The notes under the pieces are model-generated. The model was not told where the DNA came from. It was given only the letters and a program-made list of their open reading frames with translations, and made no database searches. A stretch of DNA of 64,000 nucleotides from Tridacna crocea (lineage: Eukaryota > Mollusca > Bivalvia > Cardiida > Cardiidae), in the NCBI GenBank assembly GCA_943736015.1, contig OX031068.1, positions 28,094,296 through 28,158,295 of the forward strand. The letters run 5' to 3'. The translations under genes and the position numbers were made by a program. Shown here in pieces: positions 20,683-31,091 of this stretch (the first letter of the stretch is position 1; every line of letters starts with the position of its first letter).

Positions 20683-21351
20683 GCATCATATGAACAATCT
20701 TGGTAGAGGTTTACTAGGAGATGCTACATACCAAATATTAAAGCTCTGCAACTTCTAGTTTCAGAGAAGAAGAATTTTATAGTTTTCCTTCTTTGTTCCT
20801 ATGTTTCAAACTTGTGACCCCCTGGGTGGGGCTAGTTTTGACCCCAGGGGCATCATATGAACAATCTTGGTAGAGGTCTACTAGGAGATGTTACATACTA
20901 AATATCAAAGCTCTGCACCTTCTAGTTTCAGAGAAGAAGATTTTTAAAGTTTTCCTTCTTTGTTCCTGTAATTCAAACTTGTGACCCCCAGGGCGAGGCC
21001 AGTTTTGACCCCAGGGGCATCATATGAAGAATCTTGGTAGAGGTCTACTAGGAGATGCTACATACCAAATATCAAAGCTCTACCCCTTCTAGTTTTAGAG
21101 AAGAAGATTTTCAAAGATTTTGCTATTTTTTTCCTTTTGGTTGCCATGGTAACCAGAATTATGGCAGGAATTCAATCTCTTGAATAAGTTTGGTAGAGCT
21201 TCACCCAAGGAACATCCCTGCCAATTTTCATCAAGATTGGCCCAGTGGTTTAGGAGGAGAAGATGTTTAAAGAAATTGAGGACGACGGACGACTGACATT
21301 GGGCAATCACAAAAGCTCACCATGAACACTTCGTGCTCAGGTGAGCTAAAA
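20683..21351. repeat. 167-bp tandem repeat with distinct 3' arm
   Basis: GCATCATATGAACAATCTTG begins copies at 20683, 20850 and 21017 (period 167). Each holds CTAGGAGATGYTACATA, CTTCTAGTTTCAGAGAAGAA and TGTGACCCCC. The third copy passes into a unique arm (GGTTGCCATGGTAACCAG, GAGGACGACGGACGAC) ending TCGTGCTCAGGTGAGCTAAA, a terminus common in mollusc non-autonomous elements. Confidence 0.85.
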
Positions 21352-21544
21352 AATTAAACTGTCATGTTTTGTTGTTTCAGCAATAGTACATTTTGAATGA
21401 TTTTGATCATAATGTGCATACAAATGTCTCCATTGTTGTGATGTAATAATGTCATCTCCTTTAAAATTTTAGAACATTATGATGAAAACTTTCCAAGTTA
21501 CATATAAAATTAGCACTGTGCACTGTGTTTCGTTTTACGGAAAA
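21352..21544. other. AT-rich spacer upstream of mariner remnant
   Basis: Possible 5' untranslated part of the mariner element. Inverted repeats not identified. Confidence 0.35.
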
Positions 21545-22758
21545 ATGGCGTCAACTGAAGATATCGGAACCAGGGCGGTGATAAAATTTTGTGTTGGACT
21601 GAGAAAACGTCTACAAAAACATTCAATTTAATAAGAAGCTCAAGTACAAGGCCAAAATGCAGTCTTGCATAAGTGTTCAAGTGGCATGGCTGGTTTAGAG
21701 AAGGACGGATGTCAGTTGAAGAAGATGAAAGGTGCGGTCGAAGACCATCAGTAAGGCCGACAAACGTGAGTAAAGTGAAAGACATGCATGATACAGACAG
21801 ACGCTTAACGGTAAGAGCTATTTCCAGGGATTTAGGTATTTCCACTTCCACAGTGTACAAAATACTAACAGATGATTTGAACATGAGCAAAGTAAGTGCG
21901 TGCTGGGTGCCCAGACTTCTGAGTGGCCATGATAAACAGATACGGGTTGAGCATTTCCTTGAGCTTTTACGACCGAGAGAAGAAGACTCTTTCCTTGATC
22001 ACATTCCTGTGGCATTATGACCCTAAGTTAAAGGCCCAATTGTCAGTTTGGAAAACACCTTAGACACCGCCTCCCAAAAAGGCCAGAGTCAACAGAACAG
22101 GGGGAAAACACATGTTTATATTTTTCATGGATCAAAGGGGGATGATTCTTCAACACCGAGCACCAGTGGGCCAAACAGTAAATGGACCATATTATGCAAA
22201 GGTAGGTATCATGAGAGATGTAACAGATTAGCTATTATATTACTATAAGCTAATAGATATACTGGTAACTATTTGCTTGATTGAAATGGAGAGGAACCTA
22301 TATAAGCTTTGATGCTTTCGTTCTATTTCTTTTTGCAATATGTTGCTGTACATGAATAATATCTGGTATTATATTGCATAAACTATGTTTAAACTATAAC
22401 GTTTGTTATCCATACGATTACAGGTTGTCCGGAGAGATCTCACCAGGGCACTATTTTCAGTGGGTAATTTACCATCAAGATAACACCGCTGCCAATACCA
22501 TCCTTGACAGTGAACACTTAGATTTTGAAAAATCCAGCCCACTCACCCAATTTAGCCCCTATGGATTTCATGGAATTTCCTGAACTCAAACACCAGCTTC
22601 AAAAATTAAAATTTGACTCAGTAGAAGACTTAGTGAAAAGTACCCAGAGAATTGTGTCCTCATTTTCTGAAGATTGGTACAGGAGCATATACGACAAGTG
22701 GGTCTTCCGTCATGAGAAGTGTGTAAAATTGAACGGCAGATATGTTGAGAAAGAATAA
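21545..22758 (+). pseudogene. decayed mariner transposase
   Basis: The ATG at 21545 begins a mariner-like N-terminus (TRAVIKFCVGLRK), closed by a stop. After a shift, 21673-22017 gives the second part of the paired-type DNA-binding region: FKWHGWFREGRMSVEEDERC, then LTVRAISRDLGISTSTVYKI (second helix-turn-helix) and the linker WVPRLLS. From about 22010 another frame gives HYDPKLKAQLSVWKTP, a stop, then PPPKKARVNRTGGKHMF and VGQTVNGPYYAK. After an intron-like gap (22202-22423) come YHQDNTAANT (second catalytic Asp) and, after a further shift, SPNLAPMDF (third Asp). The C-terminus (IYDKWVFRHEKCVKLNGRY) ends at TAA 22756-22758. The first catalytic Asp is not visible, and the Asp-Asp spacing is about 28 instead of 34. 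At least three frameshifts and two stops. Confidence 0.85.
22202..22423 (+). other. intron-like GT...AG insert in the mariner remnant
   Basis: The coding text ...PYYAK stops at 22201 and resumes with GTTGTCCGGAGAGATC at 22424. The 222 bp between begin GTAGGT and end CGATTACAG, that is canonical splice signals, and are AT-rich with stops in all frames. Mariner transposase genes are normally intronless. It may instead be a small insertion. Confidence 0.5.
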
Positions 22759-23610
22759 AGCGTGACGGGCAGGTGACTCAAAATTAGTTGTGACATGGTT
22801 TCTGATTTGACGTTGCGTCCACGTCGTTTTATGCTGTGACGTGCCCTGTGTGACGAAAGGTGGCATCATTTTTACTGTTAATAATTTATTGATAATGAAT
22901 GGGAAACCAATCAAGCTGTCTTCCTTTTGGGACAAGATCTGTTGCACATGTTGCCAACTTTTATGCAAAAAGTGGAGCAAGGATTTATGCGGTATTTCTT
23001 TGATAACAGCATGCCACACCACAGGCGTCCGGTATTGTTCTACTAATCTACTTGTAAATTTACAAGAATGTGTCATATAAATAGTCTGACTCTCGTGACC
23101 ATCTTTGATTATAAGTTATGTGTATTGGAATTAGGATTATACATGTTGAATGTGTAAGTCAATTTTATATCTTTTTCTATTACTCTTGCAGAATAGTATA
23201 TAGAGGCAAATACATAGAAATATGCTATGATTTGTATTCGTTTTCTTCTTCTCAGGTTTTTCTCTCAAACTGGGAGGCAAAAATGGTTACCGATTTTTTT
23301 TTTTATATTTCTTCCAATGTTAAGTCAAACACCAGGAAATCATTTTATACATTTACTACACGTATAAATCGCTTGGTAATTTCAAAACTTCTGAATTTTA
23401 AAGATTCTGTTTAAATTGACGAGGAACATATTGCGGACTAAATAATGAAAAGATCTTTCTGAAGTGAGTTTTCAAATTTGAAATTTTGGTTGTTTGTCCC
23501 AAATTCCTGATTGACGTATCATGTGACATCAGTGGGAGAAGTGATCTATCGTCTGGCGTTTGGTTTATTGTTTTTTCCTGAGATAAAGAAAATGCTTCAT
23601 AGCTATCTCT
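22759..23610. other. unassigned sequence
   Basis: No convincing gene or repeat. The first 100-200 bp may be 3' part of the mariner element. Confidence 0.4.
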
Positions 23611-24167
23611 TTAAATCATATCAACTTTGAAGATTTTGGGACAAAAATTTTACAAAAAATACAAAAAAAATAGTCCTTAAAATACTCCCATAGCCTTTTA
23701 ATTTGCGTTCATAAAACCCCAGCAGTCGAAAACCATTTGATAACACGAGAAATTAGAGATTTAATTACGGGCCAGGTTGACACCAACGGGAGACACGTTC
23801 TAATATAAGATTATCAATTCTCTCATTTAAATACAGGAAAGCACAAAGCTTCAAACATCCGTCCGAAAAATTCATTATGGAAAATAAGTATTACAAATTT
23901 GTTATGTAATGGAATTAAAGCGTTATTAGTCAGGTGCCAGTCACTTGGCATTCCCACACTGCTTTATTGATTTTTGGCGCGAAATCTAAAAATAGCCTAA
24001 GATGCTACGTAGCCTTTTAAGGAAATGCCATCAAAAAAATTTTTTTTTTGTAATTTTATTATTCTTAATTATTGATGATATTTGTATCGTTTTTTCATGT
24101 AAATTTCAATAATATATATATTTTTTTAATTTGGTGTGATGTGAAAATTCTAAATACCCACCTTTAA
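23611..24167 (+). mobile_element. TTAA element, family 2, copy 2
   Basis: Starts TTAAATCATATCAACTTTGA, ends TACCCACCTTTAA; 557 bp. Shared blocks with copy 3: TAGAGATTTA, TTCATTTAAATACAGGAAAG-like text, GAAATCTAAAAATAGC, GCTACGTAGCCTTTTAA and AATTTGGTGTGATGTG. No coding capacity. Confidence 0.85.
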
Positions 24168-24529
24168 TTCACATTTCCAATAAATGGATTCAGAGATACT
24201 GGAAATGCCTTGCGATCGGTGACTACTGATTGGGAAAGGTGAATTATTACCTAAACTATAAGAGTGGCAAGAGGTGTTGAATGTCAACTACCATTGCAAA
24301 AGAACACTAATGTGCTCTGGATGGATGATGGTGATATTTTGTTTTTGATGGTACAGTGACATTTTTCACTGTATTCACCAATTTCATTATTCAGGAGCTA
24401 CATAATACTAGTTTTCTATGATTAAAATGTTTTTTTTTGTATGTAATGTATATACACAAAAAAAGTTCAGGCACAACTCTGGGAACTTTCAGGACAACCG
24501 TCATTACACAGTACAATTGCTTTTGTTTG
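24168..24529. other. unassigned sequence
   Basis: No feature recognised. Confidence 0.4.
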
Positions 24530-24756
24530 TTAACTCATTACCAAACGGCAAAACTTAGGTTTGTCAATTAAAAGCATTTGTGACAACAAGAAAAAAGTCA
24601 ACGAAAACTTAAAATTTGTTTTGTGAAGGGTAGAAAACCTTGTGGGAAAAGGAGAAAATGCTGGTTACCAGCATCTTGTCCTTTTCCCACAAGGTTTTTT
24701 CTACAGGCTTCTGACTCAGGGTCATCAAAAGTAGGGATTGTGTGGTAATGATTTAA
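24530..24756 (-). mobile_element. TTAA MITE, family 1
   Basis: TTAACTCATTACCAAACGGC to GGTAATGATTTAA. Core kept with one change in its right half (CAGCATCTTGTCC). Confidence 0.92.
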
Positions 24757-24949
24757 AGTTTCTTTGAAACAAATAATAGTGACTGATTCGTAGTTGTTGT
24801 AAGAGCTTGCTTCACAATGAAAGCAAATCAAATGAAGCTCAGAGATGTTCAATTTTTAAGTAGTATGAGTCAAGCGTAATGTACCATATCACAATGTAAA
24901 GGGTAGATCTAGAGACTGAATACATACATCTTGTTACATCTTGTTGGTT
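24757..24949. other. spacer
   Basis: No feature recognised. Confidence 0.3.
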
Positions 24950-25050
24950 TTAACCCTTTAACAAACAATCCCTGATTTTTACGACCCCGAGATAAAAGTC
25001 TTTTGAAAACATAGTTTGAAAAGGAGAAAATTCTGGTAACCTGGCATTAA
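24950..25050 (+). mobile_element. TTAA MITE, family 1, left half only
   Basis: TTAACCCTTTAACAAACAAT through the A arm and half core (GGAGAAAATTCTGGTAACC), ending at the TTAA of the next copy. Confidence 0.8.
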
Positions 25051-25241
25051 CCCTTTACCAAACAACCCTTGGTTTTTAGGAACCCAAGAAAGAAGCCTTT
25101 TTCCTGCAAGGTAGAAAACATTGTGTAACAAGGAGAAAATGCTGGTTACCAGTATTTTCTCCATTTCCTACAATGTCTTTCAAAAAGGCTTCTATATCAT
25201 GGTCATTAAAAGTGGGAATAAAAGTGTGGTAAAGAGTTTAA
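25047..25241 (+). mobile_element. TTAA MITE, family 1, A-arm at both ends
   Basis: TTAACCCTTTACCAAACAAC to GTGGTAAAGAGTTTAA. Both flanks of the core are A-type (AAAGAAGCC and its inverse AAAAAGGCTTC), so this copy is homomorphic A-A. Confidence 0.82.
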
Positions 25242-25243
25242 GA

Positions 25244-25445
25244 AGGCTTTAATTTGAAACCTTATGGAAAAACGAGAAAATGTATGTAACCGGCACTTTT
25301 TCCTTTTCACAGAATGGTTTTTTACCCTGCTGGAAACAATTTTCAATTTTTCATCTATGTTTAAGTTACATTTATTTTGTCTTCTGCAAGCACTTTTAAT
25401 TTGAAACAGTCTAAAGTTTTGTCTGTTGGTAAAGAGTTCAAAGTT
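25244..25445 (+). mobile_element. TTAA MITE, family 1, left end lost
   Basis: AAGGCTTTAATTTGAAACC, core AACGAGAAAATGTATGTAAC, B arm to GTTGGTAAAGAGTT. It follows the preceding copy without a gap. Confidence 0.75.
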
Positions 25446-25704
25446 TAAATGTATTAGAGTTAAGAGTGCTCTGTATGTGTATATTTGTGGAAAGGTTGTG
25501 CTTGTTGTATCTGCACATGAACCTTGTGGAACATGGAATAACAAGCCATGCTTTGCTTCAAACTGAGGGGACAGCAAGCATCTTTGGATATTCTTGCAAG
25601 GGAGAGATGACCACTTGTATGGTGTGATTATGTGTGATGGGAAGTACTCTGGGGTAAGCTTTATCTTACTTGTAGAGATTTTTGGGTTAAGAGCATATAT
25701 TTTT

Positions 25705-27180
25705 ATCCCCCGCCGAAAGGCGGCGGGGGATATGGTAACAGTCTCAGTCCGTCCTTCCGTCCCACATTTTTGTCCAGAGCATATCTCCAAAAGTATTTGA
25801 GATATCATCTTCAAACTTCACAAGTGGATAGATCTTATTAAGGAGGCGTGCAGCGTACAAGAACCATAACTCTATCTTCAGTATTTTTGGAGTTATTGCC
25901 CTTTGTACACTTTTTTCCTGGAATTTTTGTCCGGAGCATATCTCCAAAAGTATAAAAGCTAGGAACTTGAAACTTCACACACATATAGAACTCATTGAGG
26001 AGAAGTGCAGTGCACAATTACCATAACTCTATCTTCAGTATTTTTGGGAGTTATTGCCCTTTGTACATTTTTACTTTGGATTTTTGTCCGGAGCATATCT
26101 CCAAAAGTATACAAGCTAGGAACTTGAAACTTCACACATATATAGAACTCATTGAGGAGAAGTGCAGTGCAAAAGAACCATAACTCTATCTTCAGTATTT
26201 TTGGAGTTATTGCCCTTTGTAAATTTTAACTTTGGATTTTTGTCCGGAGCATATCTCCAAAATATTAAAGCTAGGAACTTGAAACTTCACACATATATAT
26301 AACTGATTGAGGAGAAGTGCAGTGCACAAGAACCATAACTCTATCTTTAGTATTTTTGGAGTTAATGCCCTTTGTACATTTTTACTTTGGATTTTTGTCC
26401 GGAGCATATCTCCAAAGGTATAAAAGCTAGCAACTTTAAACTTCACACGCATATAGAACTAATTGAGGAGAAGTGCACTGCATAAGAACCATTACTATGT
26501 CGTCTGTATTTTTGGAGTTATTGCCCTTTGTAAATTTAAAGTTTGGATTATTGTCCGGAGCATATCTGCAAAAGTATAAAAGCTAGGAACTTGAAACTTC
26601 ACACTTATATAGAACTTATTGAGGAGAAGTGCAGTGCACAAGAACCATAACTCTTTCTTCAGTATTTTTGGAGTTATTACCCTTTGTACACTTTTTTCCT
26701 TGAATTTTTGTCTGGAGCATATCTCCAAAAGTATAAAAGCTAGGAACTTGAAACTTCACACACATATAGAACTCATTGAAGAAAAGTGCAGTGCAAAAGA
26801 ACCATAACTCTTTCTTCAGTATTTTTGGAGTTATTGCCCTTTGTACATTTTTACTTTTGATTTTTGTCCGGAGCATATCTCCAAAAGTATACAAGCTAGG
26901 AACTTGAAACTTCACACATATATAGAACTCATTGAGGAGAAGTGCAGTGCAAAAGAACCATAACTCTGTCTTATGTATTTTTGGAGTTATTGCCCTTTGT
27001 AAATTTTAACTTTGGATTTTTGTCCGGAGCATATCTCCAAAAGTATAAAAGCTAGGAACTTGAAACTTTACACACATATAGAACTAATTGAGGAGAAGTG
27101 CATTGCATAAGAACCATAACTTTATCTTCAGTATTTTTGGAGTTATTGCCCTTTGTAAATTTTTACTTTGGATTTTTGTT
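25705..27180 (+). repeat. pearl-like module: GC hairpin plus nine 156-bp repeats
   Basis: A perfect 10-bp stem ATCCCCCGCC / GGCGGGGGAT (25705-25714, 25722-25731) is followed by TATGGTAACAGTCTCAGTCC. Then TGTCC-GGAGCATATCTCC repeats at 25771, 25928, 26085, 26241, 26396, 26552, 26709, 26865 and 27021 (steps 155-157), with a last partial near 27177. The monomers share the skeleton of the 1-1365 satellite but carry CTAGGAACTTGAAACTTCAC and CTATCTTCAGTATTTTTGG, so they form a second subfamily. Confidence 0.9.
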
Positions 27181-27284
27181 CACACATTTCTATGTAGATT
27201 CACAGGCTTTTTCTGACTGATTACCATTTGATGAATTGATCCTGTTCTGGAACAAGTGTTAGTTTATTTTTCATACTTATTATC

Positions 27285-28110
27285 TCCCTGGTGGGGGGAG
27301 GGGGTGGATATGGTAATAGTCTCTGTAAGTCCCTCCTTCCGTCCCCGATTTTTTACCGGAAGATAACTTAACCAGTATTTCAGATACCAACTTCATACTT
27401 TGTAAGTGGATAGATCTCATTAAGGAGGAGTGCAGTGTACATGAATGACAACTCTGTTTTTCAAATTTTTGGAGTTATTGCCCTTCGTTATTTTTCAGGC
27501 TTAATTTATTTTCTCTAGCACATAACTTGAAAATTGTTTCACATATCAACTTGAAAATTTGTATGTGTCTAGATTTCAATAAGGAGAAGTGCAGTACAGA
27601 AGAATAATAACTCTTAACTTTCATAATTTTTGAGTTATTACCCCTTCTTATTTTTCAGGCTTAACTTTTGTCCAGAACATAATTGAAAAACTATTTCAGA
27701 TATGAACATGTAACTTAATCGATGGATGGATCTTACTGTGAGGAGTGCAGTGTACAAGAACGATAACTCTGGCAATATGATTTTTGAATTATTGCCCTTT
27801 GTTATTTTTTAGGCTCAATTTTTGTCCAGGACATAACTCAAAAATTATTTCAGTTAATGTCATGTTTCTTCATATGTGGATAGATTTTATTGTGGGGGAC
27901 TGCATTGTACAAGAATGATAACTCTGCTTTTTATGATTTTTGAGTCATTATGTAATGAAATCCTGTGCCATGGAACAAGGGAGCTTAACGTATAATTTTA
28001 TCATGGACCAATAACAAAAAGGCCACATGTACATGCAAAACACAATACCTCTTATACGTTTGTATCAAAAAAGGTCTTTTTCGGCGGGGGATATCATTTC
28101 AACGAAATTG
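27285..28110 (+). repeat. second pearl-like module, diverged, with right arm
   Basis: GGATATGGTAATAGTCTCTG at about 27307 is a second copy of the left arm. Four diverged monomers follow (GTGGATAGATCTCATTAAGG, GTGCAGTGTACA, GAGTTATTGCCC). The right arm at 28025-28110 reads ACATGCAAAACACAATACCT, then GGTCTTTTTCGGCGGGGGAT and TCATTTCAACGAAAT. That GC string echoes the hairpin at the left of the previous module. Confidence 0.8.
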
Positions 28111-28375
28111 CTTGTTCAAAGTGACCATCATGTATACGCTGAATAAAGTTCATACTGTGAGGAAAACTGTTGTGTACTCAATAAAGGAAACTTGTTGGGT
28201 GCAGAACAGTCGTGCCTGGACTGATGAAATATCGTCGTAGGAGCACGACTTACGTGCCGTCCGATTATACCCAATGATAAATTTCAGGTCAACTTGTTCG
28301 AGTAATACCAAAATGAGAGTGTGTTACATTCAAGTAACATTATAATGTCATACTATGTAAAAAATTGACCAATAC
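28111..28375. other. unassigned sequence
   Basis: No feature recognised. Confidence 0.35.
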
Positions 28376-28567
28376 ATCCTACACCACACAAAGCCAACTT
28401 TGAACAACTCTGGGTAAGAAGCCTTTTGAAAACATAGTGGGAAAAGGAGAAAATGCTGGTAACTCAAAAACTGAAATTTATTTCTGAAAGAGCAGAAAAC
28501 ACTGTAGGAAAGGGAGAAAATACTGGTTACCAGCTTTTCTCCTTTTTCCACAAGGTTTTCAAATTAA
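28376..28567. mobile_element. TTAA MITE, family 1, rearranged, chain member 1
   Basis: A damaged left end (CATCCTACACCACACAAAG) leads through a core half, a B-arm piece and a second core (GGAGAAAATACTGGTTACCA), then to AAATTAA. It appears to contain parts of two copies. It shares TTAA 28564-28567 with the next. Confidence 0.7.
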
Positions 28568-28785
28568 CCCTTTACCAAATATGGCATTTCTATGGTATCT
28601 CTAGTAATTTATCCTTAATAACAGCAAGGATGAAGCTGTTTCTTATGTGTATTTGACACCTTTTGATAGTTTAGAAAACACTGTGGTAAAAGATGAAATT
28701 GCTCGTCACTCATCATGCCAAAATGTTTTCCAAAGGCTCCTACAAGCAATGCATAGAAATGAATATCTATGGAGTAAAGGATTAA
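28564..28785 (-). mobile_element. TTAA MITE, family 1, degraded, chain member 2
   Basis: TTAACCCTTTACCAAATATG to GGAGTAAAGGATTAA. The core is strongly eroded (AAACACTGTGGTAAAAGATG). Confidence 0.65.
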
Positions 28786-28794
28786 AGGCTTTTC

Positions 28795-29033
28795 TTACTC
28801 TTTACCGCACTTTTATCCTGACTTTTAATGACCCAGATAAACAAGCCTTTTTTTAAACATTGTAAGAAAAGGAAAAAATACTGGTACCCAACATTTTCTC
28901 CTTTTACTGCTATGTTTTTGACCCTTTCCAATACAAATTTCAGTATTTTGAGTTTCATGTCCGTGCATTTTGTAGTTTGAAAATGCTTTCAATTTGGGCC
29001 AGTCCAACATTTTGTTAACTGGTTAAGAGTTAA
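28795..29033 (+). mobile_element. TTAA MITE, family 1, chain member 3
   Basis: Left end mutated to TTACTCTTTACCGCAC; right end CTGGTTAAGAGTTAA. Core eroded (GGTACCCAACATTTTCTCC). Confidence 0.8.
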
Positions 29034-29271
29034 CAGGGTCTTTAAAGTACCAGACGACAAAATTTAAGCCTTTTTCAAATTGAAAGCATAAAATTTGCAG
29101 ACAAAAATTTCATTGAGACTCAATTGGTGCAATTATTCTGTGATACGGTAGAAAGCATTGTGGGAAAAGGAGAAAATACTAGTTACAACCATTTTCTCCT
29201 TTTCCCACAATGTTTTCAAAAGGCTTCTTTCCCAGGGTTTTTGAAGTCGGGATTGTTTGGTAAAGGGTTAA
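29030..29271 (-). mobile_element. TTAA MITE, family 1, chain member 4
   Basis: TTAACAGGGTCTTTAAAGTA to GGTAAAGGGTTAA. A short A-arm scrap follows the left TTAA before the B arm. The core centre is changed (CTAGTTACAACC). Confidence 0.85.
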
Positions 29272-29524
29272 ACAATTGATTGTTTACAATTCCATACTTT
29301 TTGTTTTACTTAAAAAATTGAAAATATGCTACTTACATGTCGGTCATGCAAGTTGTGCCAGATTGTTGCAACATTTATATGATAAGTCTGTCAATCGGAA
29401 ACTTTTATGATCAGCAGAGCGTGGATGGATGGGATTGAAGGTCTTATCTCCTGAATTTAACACCAAATGAAAATGAGGAGATTACCTGAAAAAAAAATAT
29501 GTATGTGCACAGGACAATTAACTC
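29272..29524. other. AT-rich spacer
   Basis: No feature recognised. Confidence 0.35.
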
Positions 29525-29755
29525 TTAACCCTTTCCCAAACGACAAACTTTAGGACTAGACCAAATTGACAGCATTTGCAGATGACAATTCAACTCTTGC
29601 TGAAAAGATGATTTCTGTCTATTGCAGACGGCAAAATAAAAGTGACCAAAAATTTAAATTTGTTATGTAAAGCATTTTCTCCTTTTCCCAGAATGTTTTT
29701 TAAAGCCTTCTTTCTCAGGGATGTAAAGAGTATGGATTGATTACAAAAATGTTAA
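29525..29755 (-). mobile_element. TTAA MITE, family 1, duplicated B-arm segment
   Basis: TTAACCCTTTCCCAAACGAC to AAAATGTTAA. GCAGATGACA and GCAGACGGCA both occur, so the B arm was partly duplicated. The left half of the core is missing. Confidence 0.8.
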
Positions 29756-29815
29756 GTTCTATCTAGAGTCCTCTATGTGCTGGTTTTCAATGAGTGTTAC
29801 ATGATTTAAAGGTGG

Positions 29816-30359
29816 CCCTTCAGATTTTGAGACAAAATTTTACAAAAATTACAAAAAAAATCATCGTTGTACTCCGAAAGCCTTATAGATCTAATTTTCA
29901 TTTGTTAAACCCAAGTAATCGAAAACCATCTGACAGCTAGACAGATTAGAGATTTACTACAGCCCAGGTCGACAGTGAAGGGATACACAATCTATTTTTA
30001 CATGAGCAACTCGCTCATTTACATACCGGAAATATACAGATCAAGCTTCAAACATAGCATCCGAAGATCTAGACATTATGGAAAATAATTAAATCTTTGT
30101 TATGTTATGGAATTTAATAGTCATAAGTCACGTGCAAATCACTTTACATTCCAAATTTGCTTTTTTGATTTTGGCGGGAAATCTAAAAATAGCGAAAGAG
30201 GCTACATAGCCTTTTAATGGAATACCACCCCAAAAATTTTTTTTTTATTTTTATGATTCTTAATTACTGATGATTTGTATTGTTTTTTCATATAAATTTC
30301 AGTGATTTATATATTTTTCAATTTGGTGTGATGTGAAAATTCTAAATACCCACCTTTAA
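29816..30359 (+). mobile_element. TTAA element, family 2, copy 3
   Basis: 544 bp. The terminal repeats are visible: TTAAAGGTGG at the left and CCACCTTTAA at the right. Internal blocks match copies 1 and 2. No coding capacity. Terminal TTAA suggests piggyBac- or Kolobok-type mobilisation; this is an inference. Confidence 0.88.
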
Positions 30360-30756
30360 TTGAAGTGAGTCTATATGCCCTTCTCTCAAAGATTCATGAA
30401 CCTTACTGGTTTTTTCATTCTTTCAAAGCAATAATTAAATTCCAGTATATTAATAGACAGAGAAATTGTCAGAAATCATTTTTGGACAATGGAAAGAACA
30501 CTAACTCATTTGTCACAGCAAAATCACCCTAAAAATACATTTGATCACTGCCAAAAATTGACCAGAGGATTTCCCATACATTTGTGAATCATTTTGGAAA
30601 AACACAGAGTCATTCCAGGTGTAGTCCAATGACGTCATTCAAAGGGTATTCCTAAAGGTCACATCCTCTAAACTTATCACAGATGCATTTTCTGTATCAT
30701 ACTTTTAAATTATGAGCACAAAATGTAAATAAATATTGTGATGTACAAACAACTGA
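30360..30756. other. unassigned sequence
   Basis: No feature recognised. Confidence 0.4.
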
Positions 30757-30985
30757 TTAACCCATTACCACATGAGAAAATTTTGGACTGGTCCAAATTG
30801 AAAGCATTTGCAGACGACAAAATAAAGGTGACTGAAAAATTGAAATTTGTTGTGGGAAGGGTAGAAAACACTGTGGGAAAAGGAGAAAATGCTGGTTACC
30901 AGCATTTTCTCCTTTTCCCACAGTGTTTTCAAAAGGCTTCTTTCTCAGGGGCGTTAAAAGTAGGGATTGTGTGGTAATGGATTAA
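30757..30985 (-). mobile_element. TTAA MITE, family 1, best-preserved copy
   Basis: 229 bp. TTAACCCATTACCACATGAG to GGTAATGGATTAA. The central palindrome is uninterrupted from CACTGTGGGAAAAGGAG to CTCCTTTTCCCACAGTG around GCTGGTTACCAGC. The sequence stays open in one frame across the whole element, but this frame reads palindrome and TIR and is not a gene. Confidence 0.95.
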
Positions 30986-31050
30986 TTATTACGGGGAAAT
31001 GGTGGTTTTCGATAAAATGAGACCTTTTTCATTTTAATTCTGTATGTAAC

Positions 31051-31091
31051 GCCCCACGTTGGGCGCCAAAAGTGCCCCACGTTGGGCGCCA
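31051..31091 (-). other. duplicated retroelement primer binding site
   Basis: On the minus strand TGGCGCCCAACGTGGGGC occurs twice (31074-31091 and 31051-31068), 5 bp apart. This 18-mer is the complement of a tRNA-Lys 3' end and serves as the primer binding site of many LTR retroelements. On the same strand the upstream copy is preceded by CCTGTTACATT, as an LTR ending in ...CA would be. No gag or pol follows: only about 65 bp remain before a MITE. Confidence 0.6.

Noticed and set aside
25206-25814. 202-codon minus frame as a gene
   Set aside because: It runs across a MITE and the start of a satellite module, with no domain.
28215-28260. Hammerhead ribozyme suggested by CTGATGA
   Set aside because: The conserved GAAA element and matching stems are not found.
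30738-30977. 79-codon frame on + as a gene
   Set aside because: It coincides with a MITE and reads through its palindrome and TIR.
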